The notes: generated from the sequence alone by a model not told the origin. A stretch of 64,000 nt of DNA from Cyclobacteriaceae bacterium (GCA_019638395.1 JAHBTX010000005.1:124001-188000); one strand, 5' to 3'; numbered from the stretch's first letter, positions 45,055 through 55,127 are shown. Made by a program: numbers and translations.

Positions 45055-46137
45055 TTGAATCTGTCATACAAACCATTCGCTTTCGTATTGTTCGCTATTG
45101 CTCTTCTGTTGAGTTGCAATAAGGAAGAGCAGCCGCCTACACGTACCTTCCGAATGGGGTTTCAAAATTCTGCACCGCGCTTCGATAACCTGGATTTGTT
45201 TATACAATCGCTTAACCTCTGGACATCACGAGCCGATGTAGCCATGATTACGACTGAAGTGCCGTGGGAACAATTGCTTACCGGTACAAGCGTAAATGAC
45301 TTTGTTGTGAATAACTACAAAGAACTAGTGACATATTATAAAACCAAAAATTTCAAACTCTGGATTTATATCGATCCGCAGAATGGATTAGATCGTGGTG
45401 CCGATGCTGTTTACTTACAACAAATCGATAAAAGTATTGCCGATGCAGATATTCAATTACTGTATCAGAAATTTACAATTGCGATGGATAGCATCTTAAA
45501 TCCTGAACATTTGGGGTTAGCCCTGGAAACCAATTTGATTCGTGATGCAGCTCCAGCATCCATATACAATGGGGTGAAGACTGCCGTTAATGCAACAGCG
45601 CAGGCTGTGCGGGCACGCAATGCTACTGTACCCCTCAGTGTAAGCGTACAGGTAGATCATGCGTGGGGAAAACTGGTGGGTGGTAATTACGCAGGCGTTG
45701 CACAAGATTTTGACGACTTTCCATTTATTCAAGAGTTAGGACTTTCATCGTATCCCTACTTTGGCTTTAACAACCCTAAGGATATTCCGATTAATTATTA
45801 CTCAAAATTAGTAGAAGGAAAACCAATTCCTGTTTTTATTACCGAAGGCGGGTGGGCTTCGGAATCCGTAACCACACCCGATCGTTCTTTTGTTAGTTCA
45901 CCCGAATTACAGAAAGCCTACATTGAACATCATACTCATCTTTTGAACGAAGTAAAAGCAGCGGCTGTATTTCAATTGGTGTTTACCGATATTGATTTAA
46001 CAGCCGTGCCAGATGATATACCCAACAACATTGGCTACTTTCTTTCGCTAGGGTTGGTAGATGTAAATCTTAATATCAAACCTGCGCTCAGTGCTTGGGA
46101 TGAAGTTTTCGGGTATCGTTATACGGGTAATGATTAA
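45055..46137 (+). CDS. lipoprotein with glycosidase-like TIM-barrel character
   Basis: A 360-residue lipoprotein starting at TTG: signal peptide with lipobox (ALLLSC-N). The mature part looks like a TIM barrel: MITTEVPWEQLL, NFKLWIYIDPQNG, LGLALETNLIRDA, LSVSVQVDHAWGKL, LGLSSYPYFGF and PVFITEGGWASESV, with possible catalytic acids in LALETN and ITEGGW as in clan GH-A glycosidases. The clan call is inference. It starts 11 bases after the upstream gene. Confidence 0.65.
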   Translation: MNLSYKPFAFVLFAIALLLSCNKEEQPPTRTFRMGFQNSAPRFDNLDLFIQSLNLWTSRADVAMITTEVPWEQLLTGTSVNDFVVNNYKELVTYYKTKNFKLWIYIDPQNGLDRGADAVYLQQIDKSIADADIQLLYQKFTIAMDSILNPEHLGLALETNLIRDAAPASIYNGVKTAVNATAQAVRARNATVPLSVSVQVDHAWGKLVGGNYAGVAQDFDDFPFIQELGLSSYPYFGFNNPKDIPINYYSKLVEGKPIPVFITEGGWASESVTTPDRSFVSSPELQKAYIEHHTHLLNEVKAAAVFQLVFTDIDLTAVPDDIPNNIGYFLSLGLVDVNLNIKPALSAWDEVFGYRYTGND

Positions 46138-46138
46138 G

Positions 46139-46567
46139 TTACGGATGCCGGTAAAATGTCTTACTTACAATGCGCCAGCCTTCGTTAAACTTGTAGAGCA
46201 GCAAATTATCGGTAAAGATTTTTTTATCGCCCCGGTATAATTCAAGCACCACATTGGCTGCTGTACCCGAAACGGTAACACTTATAAATTTTCCTTCTGT
46301 TCGTGGCGCAGGTGTTACATTGGCTTGAGCCCGATTTTTTTCAATAGCCGCAATCCATTCTTCAATTCCAAAAGGCTTTACATCATTATCTATAAAGCGT
46401 AACATTTGAAATGTGGGATGAAACCCCTTGCGGATATCGGCAATGGAGCCACCGTTTTGAATACCTGATACATACGCAGTGTTAACAACTTCTTTTACAA
46501 GTGCTTCATCGGTTTGAGCCCCCGCAGTATTACCAATTAATAAAAGGATAAACAGTAGATTTTTCAT
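46139..46567 (-). CDS. secreted nuclear transport factor 2-like protein (DUF4440/lumazine-binding type)
   Basis: A 142-residue protein with a signal peptide (about 1-17, ending AGA-Q) and one NTF2-like cone domain: EVVNTAYVSGIQNGG, MLRFIDNDVKPFGIEEW, VSGTAANVVLELYRGDKKIFTDNLLLYKFNEGWRIVSKTFYRH. Such domains bind small ligands or act as enzymes; none can be named here. It converges on the upstream lipoprotein with one base between stops. Confidence 0.8.
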   Translation of the reverse strand: MKNLLFILLLIGNTAGAQTDEALVKEVVNTAYVSGIQNGGSIADIRKGFHPTFQMLRFIDNDVKPFGIEEWIAAIEKNRAQANVTPAPRTEGKFISVTVSGTAANVVLELYRGDKKIFTDNLLLYKFNEGWRIVSKTFYRHP

Positions 46568-46658
46568 AATGGAGTTAGTTATTTAACCTTAAACTACTTA
46601 GCCCGACTTAGGTTTCGGGTTAACTAATTTTTAACTCCAATTCAACCTTGCGTTCTGC

Positions 46659-47447
46659 TCAATCAATTTTTAAAATATAAATGTTGGGCCAGTGTTTTCC
46701 GGTAACCAAAAAAGAACGCGTATCCGGATGCCAGGCTATCCCATTTAGTACATCAACCTGGGGACTGGCTTTGCGTGCATCGCTGGCCAGTTTTGATAAA
46801 TCCAAACGGCCCACCACTTTGCCAGTGGCCGGATCGATCTTTAAGATGATATTCGTTTGCCACACGTTGGCAAAAATAAATCCTTCAATGTATTCCAACT
46901 CATTCAGATTTTTTACAGAACCGTTTTCATCATTAACCTTAACGGATTTTAAAATCTCTAACGTAACGGTATCTAAGTAATGTAGTTTATCCGAACCATC
47001 GCTCATGATCAGATTTACATTATCATGAGTAAGGCCCCAGCCCTCGGAGTTATAAGTCCATTCTTTTATTTTGTGAAAGGTTTTCAAATCATATACAAAA
47101 CCTACTTTATTTTGCCAGGTAAGTTGAAAAATCTTGTTGTTAAGAATAGCAATACCTTCTCCAAAGTACCGATTATCCAGCACCACTTTCTTATCTACTT
47201 TACCAGTATTAATATCTACCACACCAATCCACGATGTACCAAACTGGCCGGTGCTTTCAAACAACTCGCCATCGTGAATAAGCAAGCCTTGCGTAAATGC
47301 ATCGGGATCGTGCGGCCACAGGCTGCGGATGTTATAGTTTATTTTTAGGGGATCGTTGGTGGTTTCCTGTTTAGCCTTGTCGGGCGAACATGCCAGTACT
47401 ACTATGCCAAGCCACACCCACCCAAATTGTTTCAAATTCAAAACCAT
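46659..47447 (-). CDS. glutaminyl-peptide cyclotransferase (bacterial beta-propeller type)
   Basis: A 262-residue lipoprotein (signal ending VVLAC-S) of the GCT family: WPHDPDAFTQGLLIHDGELFES, GQFGTSWIGVVDINTG, FGEGIAILNNKIFQLTWQNKVGFVYD, YNSEGWGLTHD, LNELEYIEGFIFANVWQTN and VLNGIAWHPDTRSFLVTGKHWP. The five-bladed propeller converts N-terminal Gln to pyroglutamate in exported proteins. The conserved residues FTQG, FGEG, EGWGLT and NELEY are all present. Confidence 0.88.
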   Translation of the reverse strand: MVLNLKQFGWVWLGIVVLACSPDKAKQETTNDPLKINYNIRSLWPHDPDAFTQGLLIHDGELFESTGQFGTSWIGVVDINTGKVDKKVVLDNRYFGEGIAILNNKIFQLTWQNKVGFVYDLKTFHKIKEWTYNSEGWGLTHDNVNLIMSDGSDKLHYLDTVTLEILKSVKVNDENGSVKNLNELEYIEGFIFANVWQTNIILKIDPATGKVVGRLDLSKLASDARKASPQVDVLNGIAWHPDTRSFLVTGKHWPNIYILKID

Positions 47448-47558
47448 ATCTGTTTATCGAAAGCTTAAAATTACATTTAAAATGAGTTATAATCGCAAAG
47501 CTAACTACTGTGCACTATTACTCCTTTTTTCTATTTTTATCTATTGATGTTTTAAAAG

Positions 47559-49115
47559 ATGAAATTGCTCACACTTATTCTGGTTTTAACGGGCTTTCAA
47601 CTAAACGCCCAAACTGATTCGCTTGTACGATGGAAAGAACTGGAGTTTACCACACCGTATGAAGCAACAACGTTTGAAAATCATTTCAAAAGAGGAAATA
47701 CAAATTTCACGGCCCTTTTTTTTGCCAATTCGCCCCCAGCAACACAAGATGCCAAAAATTTTGAAGAACGTTTTGAAGCTACTTTAAAGGAAATTCAAAC
47801 TTCTGAATTAATAAAAAAGAAAAACGACAAGAAGGTAAAATACATTTACCAGTTGGTGCACAACCGCTTTCTGTCTAAGTATGAGGCTGAAAACCGTTTT
47901 TACGAGATAAGTCGTAACGGAAATTACAATTGCGTAACCGCCACTGCCTTGTATGCCCTTTTTTTTGAAAGACTCAACATCCCTTATACAATTAAAGAAA
48001 AGCCTACCCATGTTTACCTGGTTGCTTACCCTAATACCGATAACATTTTAATTGAAACCACTACACCTGTGTTTGGGTTCTTAACGTTTGACCATACATA
48101 TAAGAGCAACTTTATCAACAACTTAAAAAACCAAAAAATAATTGGCAGCTCTGAGGTTGCCAATTCCACCACCGATGAGTTGTTTAATAAATATTATTTT
48201 CAAAGTGAAAATATAAACCTTACGCAACTGGTAGGCATTCACTACCTGAATGATGCAATCTTTAAACAAGATCATAATGACATAGCCGGAGCCTACGAGC
48301 AGGTAAAAAAGGGATACCTCTATTATCCCAATATCCGGTCTGAATATCTGTTGCTGCATTACACAGCTGCAAAACTGGAAATGCCTAACCTTGACCCACT
48401 TCAAAGGGCTGCGCTTATTGGCCGTATTTCAAGGTTAAAAGAAAAGGGTGTAACGGTTGAAATGATAAAAGGAGAATTTTATAATCTTACACAAACAGTG
48501 TTGTTTAAGAACAACGACAAACTATTGTATAAGAAATGCTTTGAGACCATAACCCAAAACATAACTGATAAAGAAACCCTTGATGAGTTGAATTACATTT
48601 ACTATTACGAAAATGGGCGTGTGTTTTATAATCAAGGAAACTATGTAAGGGCCAAACCCTTCTTCAGCAAGGCTATGGAAATACAACCCAACAATGTTGA
48701 TCTAAGTGGTGTTTTTGTTTCCTGCCTTGCGCAATCATTCCGGAATGAGCGAAAAAGCAGCGTGGTGATCGATTCGCTGGAGGGTTATAAGTCCCGCTTC
48801 CCCGTATTAGAGGAAAACAGCAATTTCAACTCTATGATGGCAATGCTCTATGCTGCCGAGTTTGGAGAAAGCTTTCAAAAAGGCGATGAAAAACGGGGTG
48901 AAAAATTTCAAAAACTATTTGAAGACTTTTATACCAACCAAAACATTACCATCATGAATCCGCAGGTAATTGGCCAGGCCTACTCCGAAGCATGCGTTTA
49001 CTTTTTTAAGAAGGGGCAGAAGGCAAAGGCCCGGCAGTATCTGCAAAAAGGCCTGGAGATAGTGCCCGATGATCTTCAATTGAAAATGCGCAGACAAATG
49101 TTAAGCGGTGGCTAA
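47559..49115 (+). CDS. secreted TPR protein with transglutaminase-like N-terminal region
   Basis: A 518-residue protein with a signal peptide (about 1-18, ending LNAQ). An N-terminal papain-like region shows YNCVTATALYALFFERLN with a likely catalytic Cys and PTHVYLVAYP with a His. The C-terminal half has TPR-like helices: ENGRVFYNQGNYVRAKPFFS, MEIQPNNVDLSG, ACVYFFKKGQKAKARQYLQK and LEIVPDDLQ. It may act on peptides or the envelope; the enzyme activity is inferred. Its stop overlaps the convergent gene by four bases. Confidence 0.65.
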   Translation: MKLLTLILVLTGFQLNAQTDSLVRWKELEFTTPYEATTFENHFKRGNTNFTALFFANSPPATQDAKNFEERFEATLKEIQTSELIKKKNDKKVKYIYQLVHNRFLSKYEAENRFYEISRNGNYNCVTATALYALFFERLNIPYTIKEKPTHVYLVAYPNTDNILIETTTPVFGFLTFDHTYKSNFINNLKNQKIIGSSEVANSTTDELFNKYYFQSENINLTQLVGIHYLNDAIFKQDHNDIAGAYEQVKKGYLYYPNIRSEYLLLHYTAAKLEMPNLDPLQRAALIGRISRLKEKGVTVEMIKGEFYNLTQTVLFKNNDKLLYKKCFETITQNITDKETLDELNYIYYYENGRVFYNQGNYVRAKPFFSKAMEIQPNNVDLSGVFVSCLAQSFRNERKSSVVIDSLEGYKSRFPVLEENSNFNSMMAMLYAAEFGESFQKGDEKRGEKFQKLFEDFYTNQNITIMNPQVIGQAYSEACVYFFKKGQKAKARQYLQKGLEIVPDDLQLKMRRQMLSGG

Positions 49116-49876
49116 TTTTGAATAGCCAGGTTATACTTTTGTTGCACCACGTAAGTATTACCTTGTAGCGTTTCGGCAGCGGCAATAATATTCAATTCAT
49201 CCATCAGAAATGCCCCCGGTGGAAGGTTGTAGGTAAGTTTGCCGGTTTTTGTCTGTTCATCCAATAAAACAGAATATAAGTTGCTGTGAAGACAACCTGA
49301 TGGTGTAAGCTTACCCGTATAATATTTTACTTTTCGTACGCGTTCCGATAAGGAAAGAATCAAGGTATAAACACCCTGGCTTTGAATTTTATCTACAGGT
49401 GTAATAATCAATTTCGGGTATTCCTTCTTCAACGTGTTATCGGTATAGTATTCTTTTAAACCTAAGCAACTAAAATCATTTTCAAATCTTGCTTCTGACA
49501 TGCGGTCGCCATTTTCGCGATACTTGATTTGAAGCCCATGAAAAAGATCGTCTTTATATTCCGTTGTTTGATATAATTGTTTGCCACCCTCATAATATCG
49601 TTTGGATTGTCCTTCGCGCTTTCCAAATACAAAAGGCAATTCAAGCATTATGTTTCCATCTTTATCGTACGTTTTAGCCAAGCCGTGCTTTTGTTTGCCC
49701 GCATACGGTATTTCAGATTTTAGTTTACCATTCGGATGCTTGGCTGTTTCCACGCGAATGCTATCGCGGTTTTTAGAAGCATTTTCTTGTTTGGACTCCT
49801 TTTTATCAATCGAAAAAATACAGGCCTGTAGAAATATAACTCCTGCCAGCAGTATAGCGGCTAAAATTTTTCGCAT
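49112..49876 (-). CDS. MORN/YwqK-repeat lipoprotein
   Basis: A 254-residue lipoprotein (signal ending FLQAC-I) with four to five MORN-type repeats: HPNGKLKSEIPYAGKQKHGLA, DKDGNIMLELPFVFGKREGQ, YEGGKQLYQTTEYKDDLFHGLQ and RENGDRMSEARFENDF. These are YwqK-like antitoxin repeats, though in Bacteroidota they usually mark surface or periplasmic proteins. The last 110 residues form a separate beta domain. It converges on the TPR protein with a 4-base overlap. Confidence 0.78.
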   Translation of the reverse strand: MRKILAAILLAGVIFLQACIFSIDKKESKQENASKNRDSIRVETAKHPNGKLKSEIPYAGKQKHGLAKTYDKDGNIMLELPFVFGKREGQSKRYYEGGKQLYQTTEYKDDLFHGLQIKYRENGDRMSEARFENDFSCLGLKEYYTDNTLKKEYPKLIITPVDKIQSQGVYTLILSLSERVRKVKYYTGKLTPSGCLHSNLYSVLLDEQTKTGKLTYNLPPGAFLMDELNIIAAAETLQGNTYVVQQKYNLAIQN

Positions 49877-50013
49877 AAGTTCAGGTTAAGAATTTAAAGT
49901 TAATACCTTCTATTAAGACATAACGCAAACCGAACCAGAAAAAAAGTACTACACATATCATGCGTTAACAAACGGCACGATTTTTCTTACCTTCGAATCA
50001 AAACAATTATTGT

Positions 50014-50190
50014 ATGGCAAAGCGATTAGTGAAAGGCGACAAAAAACTTTTTGGGGTATGCAGCGGTCTGGCTAACTATTTCGACCTTGACCCCACTATT
50101 ATGCGTATTATTTTTATTATTGCCTTCCTGTTTTTTGGAACCGGGCTGCTCTTGTACCTCATCCTGGCCCTGGTAATGCCCGATAAGTAA
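50014..50190 (+). CDS. PspC domain-containing small membrane protein
   Basis: A 58-residue protein: MAKRLVKGDKKLFGVCSGLA then NYFDLDPTIMRIIFIIA and a hydrophobic tail ending LALVMPDK. This is the PspC signature (GVCxGLAxYFxxDPTxxR) with two membrane helices. PspC-type proteins take part in envelope stress responses; the role of the short stand-alone form is unknown. Confidence 0.88.
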   Translation: MAKRLVKGDKKLFGVCSGLANYFDLDPTIMRIIFIIAFLFFGTGLLLYLILALVMPDK

Positions 50191-50365
50191 TTGTCCGCTT
50201 TTGTTCAGATATCCTGTTCAGCAATGAACATTTTGAAACTTTTTAAAAAATCTGAAACCATTTGCAACTTATTACCCGGATTGTCGATCTGTTAAAAAAA
50301 TTTCCATTCTGGCTTGATACCTTTTTAACCAACGCCAGTATTACAATTCTAACCCTCCGGCAATT

Positions 50366-52732
50366 ATGTTCAGAAATTACTTTGTAGTAATGGTTCGCAA
50401 CCTGTTTAAAAACGGGTTTTATTCCTTTATTAACATCGCGGGCCTGGCCCTCGGCATTACCTGCAGTATTCTTATTCTGCTGTGGGTGGCTGACGAAACC
50501 AGTTTTAATAAATTTATTCCTAAGGTAGATCGTTTGTATCAGGTTTGGGTGCGCGCGCAGTTCGATGGTAAAATCAGTTCGTGGACAAGTGTACCGCTGC
50601 CTACTTACGAAGCATTCAAGACCGCCCACAGCAACATTGCCCGCATGGCTGTTACCGATTGGGGTGGCGAACATTTAATTACCGTTGGCGAAAACCGTTT
50701 AATTAAAAGAGGCTACTGGGTAAGCGAAGAGTTTTTGGAGATGTTTGAGTTTCCGCTGGTGGTGGGCAATGCCGAACAGGTTTTGGATGCCCCGCCTTCC
50801 ATAGTTATTACCGAATCAACAGCTAAATCTTTATTTGGTGATGAAGATCCAATTAATAAAGTTATCCGGTTAAATAACGAATACGATTTAAAAGTATCGG
50901 GCATATTGAAAGACATACCCGGAAACTCAACGTTTCAATTTGATTTTTTAATACCCTGGAAATTCCGCGAACAAAATAATAAATGGGTGCGCGATAACAT
51001 GACTAACTGGGGAAACTATTCTTTTCAAGTGTTTGCCGAGTTGAACGATCCGGCTAATCATGCAGCAGTAGAAGAAAGTGTGAAGCTGATGCTACAGGAA
51101 CATGGCGAAACCGATACAAAACCCGAATACTTTTTATACCCAATGGAGCGCTGGCGGCTGTTCAGCAGTTTCGAAAACGGAGTAGAAACCGGAGGCATGA
51201 ATGATTATGTGCAGTTGTTTACCATCATTGCCATCTTCATCATTATAATAGCGTGTATTAATTTTATGAACCTGGCCACAGCCCGCAGCGAACGCAGGGC
51301 CCGCGAAGTTGGTGTGCGCAAAAGCATAGGCTCTAAGCGCAGAGAACTGGTTTTGCAGTTTATTGGGGAATCAACTTTTATTGCTTTTATCGCTTTTACG
51401 ATTGCCATTTTAGCCGCACAATTATTGTTGCCCTACTACAACAACCTGGTAGATAAGAAACTTTTTATTGATTATACCACCTCGCAATTTTGGGTTGCCT
51501 CGCTCGGTATGGTGTTGCTGGTGGGCCTTGTTTCAGGAAGTTATCCGGCATTTTATCTTTCCTCCTTTCAGCCTGTAAAGGTTTTAAAAGGCAAACCCAC
51601 AATAGGCAAAGGCACCAGTTTACCACGCAAAATTCTGGTGATACTACAATTTGGGTTCTCCATACTGTTAATAATCGGAACTATTGTAATTTATCAGCAA
51701 ATACAATTGGTGAAAAGCCGGCAATTGGGTTACGAGCAAGAAAACCTGATGGCCGTAAGTTATACCAACGAAGTACGCACCAACTACCGCGCTATTAAAT
51801 TAGAGTTGCTAAACACCGGTGTGGTAGAAGCTGTTACCAAATCCAACAGCCAGATTACCGATATTAACTCCAACAACTTTTTAGGTTGGCCCGGCAAGCC
51901 TGAAGAACTACGTGTAATTTTTACCACCATTGCCACCGAGTATGATTATACTAAAACAATGGGTATAAAAATTCTGGAAGGCCGCGACTTCAGCGAAGAT
52001 TTTAAAAGCGATACCGCAGCCATTTTAATTAATAAAGCCGGGCTTGCACTCATGAACCTGCAAGACCCCATTGGTACCGAGTTGGATTTATGGGGCGGTA
52101 AACGCAAGTTGATTGGCATAATGGACGATGTGTTAATGGGCTCACCCTTTCAACCAGTAAAACCCTTGTTTGCCATACTAGAACCCGAATGGATTGATGC
52201 CGTATCCATCCGGTTAAAAAAGACAAACGATCTGCAAGCCTCCATCAATGCCGTCAAATCAGTTTTTGAAAAATATGCCCCGGCTTATCCGTTCGAATAC
52301 CGTTTTGCCGACCAGGAGTTTCAGAAAAAGTTTACCACTATTAATCTCACCAGCACATTAGCCAGTTTGTTTGCAACACTCACCATTGTTATTACCGGGC
52401 TTGGCTTATTCGGGTTGGCTGCATTTACAGCCGAACAACGCACCAAAGAAATTGGTATTCGCAAAGTAATGGGGGCATCGGTTCCTAATTTGGTTGGATT
52501 AATGTCCAAAGACTTTTCGGTATTGGTAATTATTTCGTTTGTGTTCTCTTCACCGTTGGCGTGGTGGGCACTAAGCAACTACCTGCAACGCTACACCATC
52601 CGCACTCCGTTGGCCTGGTGGATATTTCCACTGACCGGCCTGGTTGCCTTAACATTTGCGCTTTTAATAGTAAGTACCCAGGCTTTGAAAGCGGCTAAAG
52701 CAAACCCGGCTACTTCGTTGCGAAGCGAGTAG
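50366..52732 (+). CDS. FtsX/MacB-like ABC transporter permease
   Basis: A 788-residue membrane protein with the double MacB_PCD-FtsX arrangement common in Bacteroidota: N-terminal helix (FYSFINIAGLALGITCSILI), periplasmic domain, FtsX block (about 280-430; FIIIIACINFMNLATARSERRAREVGVRKSIGSKR), a further helix and second periplasmic domain, and C-terminal FtsX block (about 670-788; LGLFGLAAFTAEQRTKEIGIRKVMGA). Such permeases work with a separate ATPase in tripartite export or lipoprotein handling; no ATPase gene is adjacent. Confidence 0.9.
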   Translation: MFRNYFVVMVRNLFKNGFYSFINIAGLALGITCSILILLWVADETSFNKFIPKVDRLYQVWVRAQFDGKISSWTSVPLPTYEAFKTAHSNIARMAVTDWGGEHLITVGENRLIKRGYWVSEEFLEMFEFPLVVGNAEQVLDAPPSIVITESTAKSLFGDEDPINKVIRLNNEYDLKVSGILKDIPGNSTFQFDFLIPWKFREQNNKWVRDNMTNWGNYSFQVFAELNDPANHAAVEESVKLMLQEHGETDTKPEYFLYPMERWRLFSSFENGVETGGMNDYVQLFTIIAIFIIIIACINFMNLATARSERRAREVGVRKSIGSKRRELVLQFIGESTFIAFIAFTIAILAAQLLLPYYNNLVDKKLFIDYTTSQFWVASLGMVLLVGLVSGSYPAFYLSSFQPVKVLKGKPTIGKGTSLPRKILVILQFGFSILLIIGTIVIYQQIQLVKSRQLGYEQENLMAVSYTNEVRTNYRAIKLELLNTGVVEAVTKSNSQITDINSNNFLGWPGKPEELRVIFTTIATEYDYTKTMGIKILEGRDFSEDFKSDTAAILINKAGLALMNLQDPIGTELDLWGGKRKLIGIMDDVLMGSPFQPVKPLFAILEPEWIDAVSIRLKKTNDLQASINAVKSVFEKYAPAYPFEYRFADQEFQKKFTTINLTSTLASLFATLTIVITGLGLFGLAAFTAEQRTKEIGIRKVMGASVPNLVGLMSKDFSVLVIISFVFSSPLAWWALSNYLQRYTIRTPLAWWIFPLTGLVALTFALLIVSTQALKAAKANPATSLRSE

Positions 52733-52840
52733 GGTTTTTGATTATAGTTTACAGCGTTTGAATTGAGGGCGGCCACATACAAGACCAAATCGTTCTGATA
52801 AGATATTTTTAATGCTTCATCCTGATTAAGCGAAGTAAAC

Positions 52841-52848
52841 TACCTTTG
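52841..52848 (+). promoter_or_regulatory. candidate -7 element for era
   Basis: TACCTTTG matches the TAnnTTTG consensus and ends four bases before the era ATG. With the usual start point five to seven bases downstream, the transcript would have almost no leader. No clear -33 TTG is seen. Confidence 0.5.
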
Positions 52849-52852
52849 CTCC

Positions 52853-53728
52853 ATGCACCAATCAGGTTTTGTAAGTATTGTGGGTAAACCCAACGTGGGC
52901 AAAAGTAGTTTAATGAACAAACTGGTAGGCGAAAACCTATCCATTATTACCGCCAAAGCCCAAACTACACGCCATCGTATTATGGGTATTTTAAATGGCG
53001 ATGATTTTCAGATTGTATATTCCGATACACCCGGTTTGCTGGAACCCAAATACGAATTGCAGCAAACCATGATGAGCTACGTAAAGGTTTCGCTGGAAGA
53101 TGCCGATGTAATTTTATTGATAGTTGAGTTAGAAGAAAAATTTGATGAACAGCTCTTCGCCTTCCTTAAAAAAATACAAACCCCCATTGTGCTGGTGATA
53201 AATAAAATTGATCTGGCCAAAGGCTCGCAGGTAGAAGATAAAATTGAATATTGGAAAAAACTTATTCCTGCCCAGGCAATAATGCCGGTATCGGCCAAAG
53301 CCGGAACCAACCTGGAAAAATTATTACCACTGCTGAAAACGTATTTACCCGAACACCCCGGGTATTACCCAAAAGATGATTTGACTGACAGAAGCGAGCG
53401 CTTCTTTGCATCGGAAATTATTCGCGAGAAAATTTTTCTGAATTACGAACAGGAAATTCCCTACAGCAGCGAAGTGGGTATTGAAAGTTTTAAAGACGAA
53501 GAAACTATTATTCGCATCCGCGCCACTATTTATGTGGAGCGCGATTCGCAGAAAGGAATTATTATTGGCAAGGGTGGCAGTTCGCTCAAGAAAGTAGGCA
53601 CCGAGGCCCGTAAATCGCTGGAGACCTTCTTCGGCAAAAAAGTATTTTTAGAAACCCATGTAAAAGTTGCCGACAACTGGCGTAAGCAAAAACTTAAACT
53701 AAAACAGTTTGGCTACGGTGAAAATTAG
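52853..53728 (+). CDS. era: GTPase Era
   Basis: A 291-residue Era: G1 GKPNVGKSSLMN, G2 TRHRIMG, G3 DTPGLLEP, G4 INKIDLAKG, G5 VSAKAG, then a KH domain with IIIGKGGSSLKKVGTEARKSLE. It binds the 3' end of 16S rRNA and assists small-subunit assembly. The product begins directly at the first strand of the G domain (HQSGFVSIVGKPN). The der gene follows in the same direction after 91 bases. Confidence 0.96.
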   Translation: MHQSGFVSIVGKPNVGKSSLMNKLVGENLSIITAKAQTTRHRIMGILNGDDFQIVYSDTPGLLEPKYELQQTMMSYVKVSLEDADVILLIVELEEKFDEQLFAFLKKIQTPIVLVINKIDLAKGSQVEDKIEYWKKLIPAQAIMPVSAKAGTNLEKLLPLLKTYLPEHPGYYPKDDLTDRSERFFASEIIREKIFLNYEQEIPYSSEVGIESFKDEETIIRIRATIYVERDSQKGIIIGKGGSSLKKVGTEARKSLETFFGKKVFLETHVKVADNWRKQKLKLKQFGYGEN

Positions 53729-53759
53729 CCAATGATTCGATTAGCCAATTGGCAGATGT

Positions 53760-53767
53760 TACCTTTG
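53760..53767 (+). promoter_or_regulatory. candidate -7 element for der
   Basis: TACCTTTG followed by CGCCCGAATC lies 52 bases before the der ATG. The same CTTTGCGCCC context appears before the small lipoprotein gene at 55.2 kb. Confidence 0.5.
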
Positions 53768-53819
53768 CGCCCGAATCAACATCGGCTGATTGAGAATTGT
53801 CTCATTTAAGAATTAAAAC

Positions 53820-55127
53820 ATGGCAAATATTGTAGCAATAGTAGGCAGGCCCAACGTAGGTAAATCCACTTTCTTTAACCGGCTGGTGGCACAACGCCAG
53901 GCTATAATGGACGATATGCCGGGTGTTACGCGCGACCGCCATTATGGGTATGCCGAGTGGACCGGCAAATTTTTTACGGTTATTGATACGGGGGGCTACG
54001 TTACCGGATCAGACGATAAGTTCGAATCGCAGATAAGACAACAAGTTGAGTTAGCATTAGATGAATGTTCGGCCGTAATCTTTATGGTAGATTGCCAGAC
54101 GGGCCTTACCGGGTACGATACGGAATTTGCCAATATTATTCGCAGATCTAAAAAGCCGGTGTTTGTTGCTGCCAACAAAGCAGATACACCCAATAAAGCG
54201 GTTGAAGCCAGCGAGTTTTATGAGTTGGGTATGGGCGAAGTTTTTCCGATCTCAGCCGAAAACGGCTCGGGCTCCGGTGAGTTGTTAGATGAGTTGATCA
54301 AAATTTTTCCTTCCGATGGTGTGGAAGACCCCGATGCGGGTATTCCTAAGATTGCCATTGTAGGCAGGCCAAATGTGGGTAAATCTTCTTTTTTGAATGT
54401 GTTACTGGGTACCGAGCGCAGCATTGTTACCGATGAGGCCGGTACCACCCGCGATGCCATTCACAGCCGTTATAAAATGTATGGCAACGATTTTATTCTG
54501 ATTGATACAGCCGGAATTCGGAAGAAAAGCAAAGTGCATCAGGATGTAGAGTTCTACTCGGTACTACGCTCGCTGCGGGCGCTGGAAGAAAGCGATGTAT
54601 GCATTGTGTTAGTTGATGCCGAACGGGGCCTCGAATCGCAAGATGTAAACATAATTGTACTAGCCCACAAACAAAGCAAAGGCATCGTAATTATGGTAAA
54701 CAAATGGGATCTGATAGAAAAGGATACCAAAACGGCCGATAAATTCAAGAAAGATATTCTTGAGAAGCTTGCACCTATTGATTACATCCCGATTGTGTTT
54801 GCCTCGGTGCTTACCAAACAACGCATTTTTCAGGTTGTTGAAAAAGCTGTTGCTGTATTTAACAATAAAACCAAGCGAGTGCCAACTTCAGCATTAAACG
54901 ATGCCCTTTTACCCGAAATAGCCCACTATCCACCACCCGCTATTAAAGGAAAGCTGATTCAAATTAAATACATTACCCAGATTGCGGCTAAATCACCTGC
55001 CTTTGCATTTTTCTGCAACCTGCCCCAGTACATTCAACCCTCTTACACCCGGTTTTTAGAAAATCGCCTGCGCGAAAAGTTTGATTTTGAAGGAGTACCT
55101 ATCCGGCTGTTCTTCCGAAAAAAATAA
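53820..55127 (+). CDS. der: ribosome biogenesis GTPase Der (EngA)
   Basis: A 435-residue tandem GTPase: G domain 1 with GRPNVGKSTFFNRL and DTGGYVTG, acidic linker, G domain 2 with GRPNVGKSSFLNVLLG, DTAGIRKKSK and VNKWDLIEKD, and a C-terminal KH-like domain (about 350-435; RVPTSALNDALLPEI, ENRLREKFDFEGVPIRLFFRKK). It is required for large-subunit maturation. Confidence 0.97.
   Translation: MANIVAIVGRPNVGKSTFFNRLVAQRQAIMDDMPGVTRDRHYGYAEWTGKFFTVIDTGGYVTGSDDKFESQIRQQVELALDECSAVIFMVDCQTGLTGYDTEFANIIRRSKKPVFVAANKADTPNKAVEASEFYELGMGEVFPISAENGSGSGELLDELIKIFPSDGVEDPDAGIPKIAIVGRPNVGKSSFLNVLLGTERSIVTDEAGTTRDAIHSRYKMYGNDFILIDTAGIRKKSKVHQDVEFYSVLRSLRALEESDVCIVLVDAERGLESQDVNIIVLAHKQSKGIVIMVNKWDLIEKDTKTADKFKKDILEKLAPIDYIPIVFASVLTKQRIFQVVEKAVAVFNNKTKRVPTSALNDALLPEIAHYPPPAIKGKLIQIKYITQIAAKSPAFAFFCNLPQYIQPSYTRFLENRLREKFDFEGVPIRLFFRKK

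Noticed and set aside
47481-47547. Possible 21-residue hydrophobic peptide before the TPR protein gene
   Set aside because: Too short, no conserved context and no regulatory signals; chance cannot be excluded.
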